From Blumeriella jaapii (Eukaryota > Ascomycota > Leotiomycetes > Helotiales > Drepanopezizaceae): a DNA stretch of 64,000 nucleotides. Made by a program: the position numbers and the translations under genes. This document shows positions 59,201-64,000 of this stretch, one piece after another (position 1 is the first letter of the stretch; each line of letters starts with the position of its first letter). The stretch spans positions 558,001 through 622,000 of the forward strand of contig VWND01000011.1 of NCBI GenBank assembly GCA_009599575.1, given 5' to 3'. Below the pieces are notes generated by a model. It worked only from the letters and a program-made list of their open reading frames with translations, had not been told where the DNA came from and made no database searches.

Positions 59201-60525
59201 AAAGTTCGATAAAACTTTTGTTAAAATTATTTTGCAAATAGGTTTTAATAATTTCGAGCTTTGAAATCGATATTTTATACAAAAAAATATATTTTAGCTT
59301 TTTTTCATTTATAATAAATTCGATTTTATAATCGTAAAACCGGTAAAAAGCTAGCTCGTTATTAGCGGCCTTAAAAAACACGTATTCGAAGTTTTTGTAT
59401 TTCGAAAGAAAAAATTCGAAAAAAAGTTTATTCGAAGTTAGCTTTGCTAAGCTAATTAAAAAGGTCGAAATCGATATTTTATTGGTTTTAAAACGTTCGA
59501 AAAAACTATGAAATTAAGTTTTAAAAAAAATATTATACGTAAAGTCGTTTAATATTTTGTCGATTTCGTATAAAAAAATTAAAAACATTTCAATTGCTTT
59601 TTTTCTGAAAATCAGCTTAAAAGCGTATGCAATAATTTGACAGATAGAAATTGAATAAGCAGTAAATTAAAAGATTCGTTTTCGAACTGGTCGTTTAAAA
59701 AATTCAAAAAGTAGCTTATTTAAATTATCGATTATATTAAACTGAAAGGCTATCGCGGCGAAAGCTTTTTTTCGGTTTTTAGTATAATTGTTTTTCGTAA
59801 AACGAGAAAGCTGTTTTGACGAAGGAAAAAAAAAAAAAAAAAAAAATAATAAAAAAAAAATCGGCAGCTTGGAAAAATAATGTAATTTTTTGTATAATTC
59901 TACTGGCGTCGCTATCGAAATCGGCACCGCGAATGAAATTCGATTTTTTCGCGCTTCGCATAACGTCGTAAATCTGCTACAATTAATTAAGGTTTTTGTT
60001 ACGTTTTATAGCGTCGTTTTAATAGCGAAATTAAATCTTTCGAAAATACAAATAAAAAACTTTAATACAACGAGCGTAAGCTGTAAAAAAGTAAAACTTC
60101 GGCCAATAAAGCTTGCGTTTATTATAGTTTAATAAAACTTAATATTCGGCCAACCAAGCTTTTTCTAGAATTATACTATAATTTCCGAAATTAATAATTA
60201 AAAAAAAAGTAAACGATTGTATTCGATTATTAATAATAAAATTAAAAAGCGTAAAATATATAATTAAATAGCCACGAGTTTTATTATATTTTTTTATAAA
60301 AAAAAAAGCCGGAAAAAGTTAAATCAAAGGTTTTAAAAAAAAAGAAAAAAATTTGATTAGCGTCGAATCGATCAACGTATAACCGTTCGTTTTAAAATCG
60401 GCGAGCGCTTTTATTTTATACGAAAGGCTATTTTTAATAAATATAACGGAAATTATTAATAAATCGCTATTAAAAAGCTTTCGAACGTTAAAATAACGTA
60501 TATCGCGTAATACGCTTAAAAAAAA
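56272..60525 (-). pseudogene. pol: B4 protease, RT, RNase H and integrase
   Basis: The stop TAG (56272-56274) abuts the LTR. Chromodomain-like tail and integrase C terminus occupy about 56290-56800, the integrase core about 57200-57500, and the zinc region 57666-57998. RNase H lies near 58280-58440, and RT is in open pieces 58632-58862 (YLNN) and 59016-59381. The protease-RT linker is open in two overlapping frames (59779-59961 and 59667-59927) around a run of 21 A (59826-59846). Protease lies at about 60120-60520. Confidence 0.88.
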
Positions 60526-60533
60526 AGCTTTGC

Positions 60534-62022
60534 TTAAGCTTAGGCGTTTTTCCGATTAGCGGAAAAGCTTTTAATTTTTTTATATGCGTTTTGAAAATCG
60601 TTTGAAAAAAAGTTTTCGTATTTATTATTATTATTAAAAAGCGAATCTTCGGCCGGTTCGATTTCGTTTATATTTATCAGTCTGAAAAGGCTTTTGGATG
60701 GAACCGAGGGTCGGCCCGTAAAAGGTCGTGCAGATTGGCTTTTCTGAATTTTTTAATATGAAATAAAAAACGAGCGTTATCGTTGGTCCGATCGAAAAGA
60801 AAAAACGCCAAAAGAGCGTTTTGGCGTAAAAAAAAAAAAAAAACAAAAGGCTGAAAAAAAGCTTGTGAAGCATTTAAACGATTCTTATACGTACGATTTG
60901 ATTCGTAGTACGCTTTAATTAAAGATTTATTATTTTAATAAATAGTAGATTTGATTAAAAAGCGATTCGCGTATAAAATTCGTTTAGCCAATTGATTTTG
61001 TTTTTTTTGTCGGACGGCGGTAAGCTAGTTTTTAAAAATCGTTGTACGCGCCTATTTCAAATGCAGCTTTTTTCGTAAACGCTTTGATATTTTATCGCGA
61101 AAAGCGTTTCGAAGCTATTTGTCAGTTCGTATTTAAGCGTTTGTTGCAAAAATGAAAAATCGCAGATAAAATCGCTAAAAATCGTCGTGCGTATTTATTA
61201 TAAGCATTTTAAACTCGTTTTCGGCTTTTTAAACGTTTAAAAAATCGGCCAAAAAATCGGCGACTTTTTTTATTAATTTTTCGGAAAATGTAAAATCGGA
61301 GCGGTTTAAAATACGCAGAATCAGAAATTCTTTTGTTACGCTTTCGGTCTGATCGAATATATAATTTTTGCGAAATCGATCGTTAGCGAAATAATCGTAA
61401 TAAAATTCGAAATTATCGAGAATTTTAATTTTTTAATAGCGTGTTTTATAATTTTTATTATTATTTAATTTAAATTTAAGATTCGAAACGCGTTTTATGC
61501 GAGCTAATCGAAAATCAGCAAATAAATAAAAATTATAGCGTTTAAAAAGCGCGCTAAGATTTTGGCCGTCAAAAAGAGATTCAAAAAAAGTTCGCGAAAA
61601 GCGTGGAAATTAATTTGCAGCGTTTGTTAATTAAAATAAAACGTTGCGAAAAAAAAAAGCAGCAGATTCGCGACTGGCAGAGGCACGTTCGATAAATTTT
61701 ATCAAACGTTTTAATTAAGAAATCTATCGCAGTCGTATAATCTCCAGAAGTTATCGCTTACGCTTTTGCGCTTTTTTTAATTAATTTTGCAAAAGTTTTA
61801 ATTAAACGCTTTCAGCGCTAGGCTGTAAAAAAAAAATGGCAGGCGAAATAGTTGGCGCCCTGCTTTTTCTTTTGTTTTTTTTCCTCGGAAAAAGGATTGT
61901 TTTTTAAAAAAAAAAGCTTTTGGAAAAAGCTGCTTTTTCGCTGATTAAAAAAAGAAAAATTAAAATGTAATAGCAGAAGCTGAAAAGCTTTGCTAAAAGG
62001 AGGATCGTTAAACAAAAGCTAT
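60534..62022 (-). pseudogene. gag: B4 gag
   Basis: 1489-bp counterpart of B1 gag; ATG replaced by ATA at top base 62022; shared stop TAA at 60534-60536; protease in the -1 frame. Confidence 0.78.
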
Positions 62023-62145
62023 TTTTCGCAAAATGCGGAAATAAGCTTTTTTACGACCGGTCGATTATCTTAGTATAACCCGTAAAAAATTCGAAGGGAA
62101 AAATAATTTACGCCGTCGCCAGCGTAAAAAAAAAGTTATTAATAA

Positions 62146-62434
62146 TATAACGATTTAATTAATCGAAAAGCTGGAAAATTAATCAACTGGTCGCCGTATT
62201 ACATAATATAAAAAACGAGCCTTCGGTTTTGTAACAAAAAATATTTATTTAAAATCAATAATTGCAAAAAACAAAGGTTGCTAAAAAAAAAAAGCCTTAT
62301 ATACATAAATAGTTTCCACAATTGATAGGAAGACCCACCAGGAGACCAGAAAGTTTGCAGCTACGTATAGTTGCTGAGGTGACACGAGAGGTGGCAACAG
62401 AGTGAATCGTGTGGCAACAGAGTGAATCGTCACA
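62146..62434 (-). repeat. 5' LTR of B4
   Basis: 289 bp, with the same 20-bp duplication at 62392-62431, so the duplication was present when this copy was made. Confidence 0.95.
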
Positions 62435-62439
62435 ATCTG

Positions 62440-62831
62440 CGAATAAAAAAAATAAAAAAATATTACCGAAATCAAAACTTTTATTAGCGTTATGATTTAT
62501 TACCGCAATTAAATTAAATTTTTTTTTTAAAAAGCTGCATTTATTTACGCTACGATAAAAAAAAAATCGATTTCGTTTAAAAAAAAAAAAGCAAAGCAAA
62601 ATTATAAAATTTTTTAAAAACAATTTTTTATCGGCCTTATCGCTTATACGAATCGATTACAGCCCAAACGCAAAAAAAATCATTTTGATTATCGACGTTC
62701 ATATTTTCGATTGAAAAGCTGTATTATAATAAATCGACGAAAACAAAAAACGGCATTTTTTACGATTCGAAAGCGGTTTATAATTTTTCGCGAAAGCACG
62801 CTACGATGCTACTAAACGAAAATATCGAAGC

Positions 62832-62863
<32 letters not shown>

Positions 62864-64000
62864 CGAATTATACGGCGTATATTTTATTTTAAAAACAAAC
62901 GCAAAAGTTTTTATCGATTAATTAAATAAAAAAGCCAATAATTTATTAAAAGCATTTATTATTAATTAAATAATTTAAATGCGATTTATAAATTTCGAAA
63001 TCAAATATATTAAAAAAACAATTAATATAACGGCAAACGGCTTTTTTAAATAAAAACGTTTTTATTCGTTTAATTTTGCTAAACAAAACGAATAAAATAT
63101 CGACGAATAAATCGCTAACGAAATCGGCTGCTTTGTTATTTGCGTTTTGAGTTTTACAAAACCGAAATTATTCGCGTTGCTATTTCGGTTGGCATCGCGA
63201 ATAAAAAATATTAATTTTCGGACCGAAAAAACATTCGCGTTATTATTTCGGCTAATATCGCGAATAAATTTAATCGAAAACGATCGAAATAAGCCGATTA
63301 ACGACGAAAATAAATTTTTAATCGATAATTACGAAATCGAAAATTTTTATTTAATCGCATATTATTTAACTATTTTATTTAAATTATTTAACGTACCAAA
63401 TTATTAATTTAAATTATTTAAAAACCAGACTTTCGATTATATTTTAAACGATAAAAAACTATATAAAATAAAAAATAATATATATTAAAAACGCTTAATC
63501 ATAAACAATAAAGCCGATAAGTTTTAAATTATAAAAAAAGCTTACGAAATGTTTTATAAAAAAGCTGAAGCTATTTATTACCGAATTAAAAACGATTTTT
63601 AATAAAAAAAATATTTCGAAAACTGTAAAGCTTTCGTTAAAAGCTGCATTTTTAGTTAAAAACGAAAGCTTAGCCGAAAAAAAAACTTATTATATCCGAC
63701 GTAATTTTTTAAAATTTAAAAAAAAAAATTAATTTCGACGTTATACGCGTATCGATTATCGACCGCGGATATATATACTTTGTATTCGCTATCGACGATC
63801 TGTTTAAATAGCTTAAAAAACGATTTTTCCGAAACGCTATTTTCGAAGCTATAACGATTTTTTTTTAAAAAAACGTAATATATCGATACGGTTTATTTAG
63901 CAAATTAAACGTCGATAATAAATCCGAAAACAAAAACGTTATCGAAACTTTTACAAAAAAATACGATATCCAACGTATTTAAATTTTAGTTTATAATTCG
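62440..64000 (+). pseudogene. pol: H2 RT end, RNase H and start of integrase
   Basis: Continues from 55982 and aligns with H1 10365 to about 11935. RNase H lies about 62690-63030 and holds an unbroken run of 27 A (62836-62862) where H1 has an A-rich but mixed stretch. The linker repeat pair is at about 63166 and 63232 within the open piece 63147-63407. The integrase core begins near 63540, with AIDDL near 63792, and runs off the window. Confidence 0.87.

Larger units (their letters stand above)
55983..62434 (-). mobile_element. Element B4: Ty3/gypsy family B, minus orientation
   Basis: 6452 bp, 289-bp LTRs (55983-56271, 62146-62434), duplication ATCTG at 55978-55982 and 62435-62439. Colinear with B1 in reverse. 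Gag start ATA, RT YLNN. Both LTRs carry a 20-bp tandem duplication not found in B1-B3. Confidence 0.96.
33766..64000 (+). mobile_element. Gypsy element H, copy 2 (H2), split by D1, D2 and B4
   Basis: Pieces 33766-36498, 42510-43289, 55704-55982 and 62435-64000 join in order and align with H1 (1-1655, 9866 to about 11935). Removing D1, D2 (with B3) and B4 with one duplication each restores colinearity. The 3' end lies outside the window. Confidence 0.9.

Overview
This window is a strongly AT-rich stretch of nuclear DNA, most likely from a filamentous ascomycete fungus. It consists almost entirely of nested LTR retrotransposons mutated by what looks like repeat-induced point mutation (RIP). CpA/TpG are depleted, TpA is in excess, CpG survives, and stop codons in pol frames sit where CAA, CAG or TGG would be expected. 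I recognise no host gene, tRNA, rRNA or CRISPR array. The species cannot be told from the sequence.

Layout. Family H is a Ty3/gypsy element present twice in the same orientation: H1 from 1 to about 12.6 kb (5' end outside the window) and H2 from about 33.8 kb to beyond 64 kb. H1 is split in its reverse transcriptase by a complete Ty1/copia element A (1656-9865, target duplication AAACG). After H1 comes an unidentified decayed ORF U (13115-15077, continuing 21484-21660), split by gypsy element B1 (15078-21478, duplication AAAAA). Next is gypsy element C (21783-32989), which lacks gag and protease. A little-mutated solo LTR S (24638-24916) lies in its integrase, and gypsy B2 (26539-32956, duplication GTCTG) lies in its right LTR. 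H2 is split three times: by gypsy D1 (36499-42509, CAAAG), by gypsy D2 (43290-55703, TCCTT), which itself holds B3 (45188-51608, TAACG), and by B4 (55983-62434, ATCTG).

The elements encode the expected machinery: gag, aspartic protease, reverse transcriptase/RNase H and integrase. The order is IN before RT in A (copia) and RT before IN in B, C, D and H (gypsy); B has a chromodomain-like C terminus. Every pol frame is broken, so no autonomous element is present. B1 is the least mutated and keeps an intact YLDD, while B2-B4 read YLNN.

Points of interest: the unidentified ORF U; a long antisense ORF between pol and the 3' LTR of copia element A; the solo LTR that escaped RIP; -1 gag/pol frame changes kept between copies in B and D, with a slippery heptamer in D; B LTR subfamilies with a 20-bp duplication; and CACGTG sites in three unrelated LTRs.
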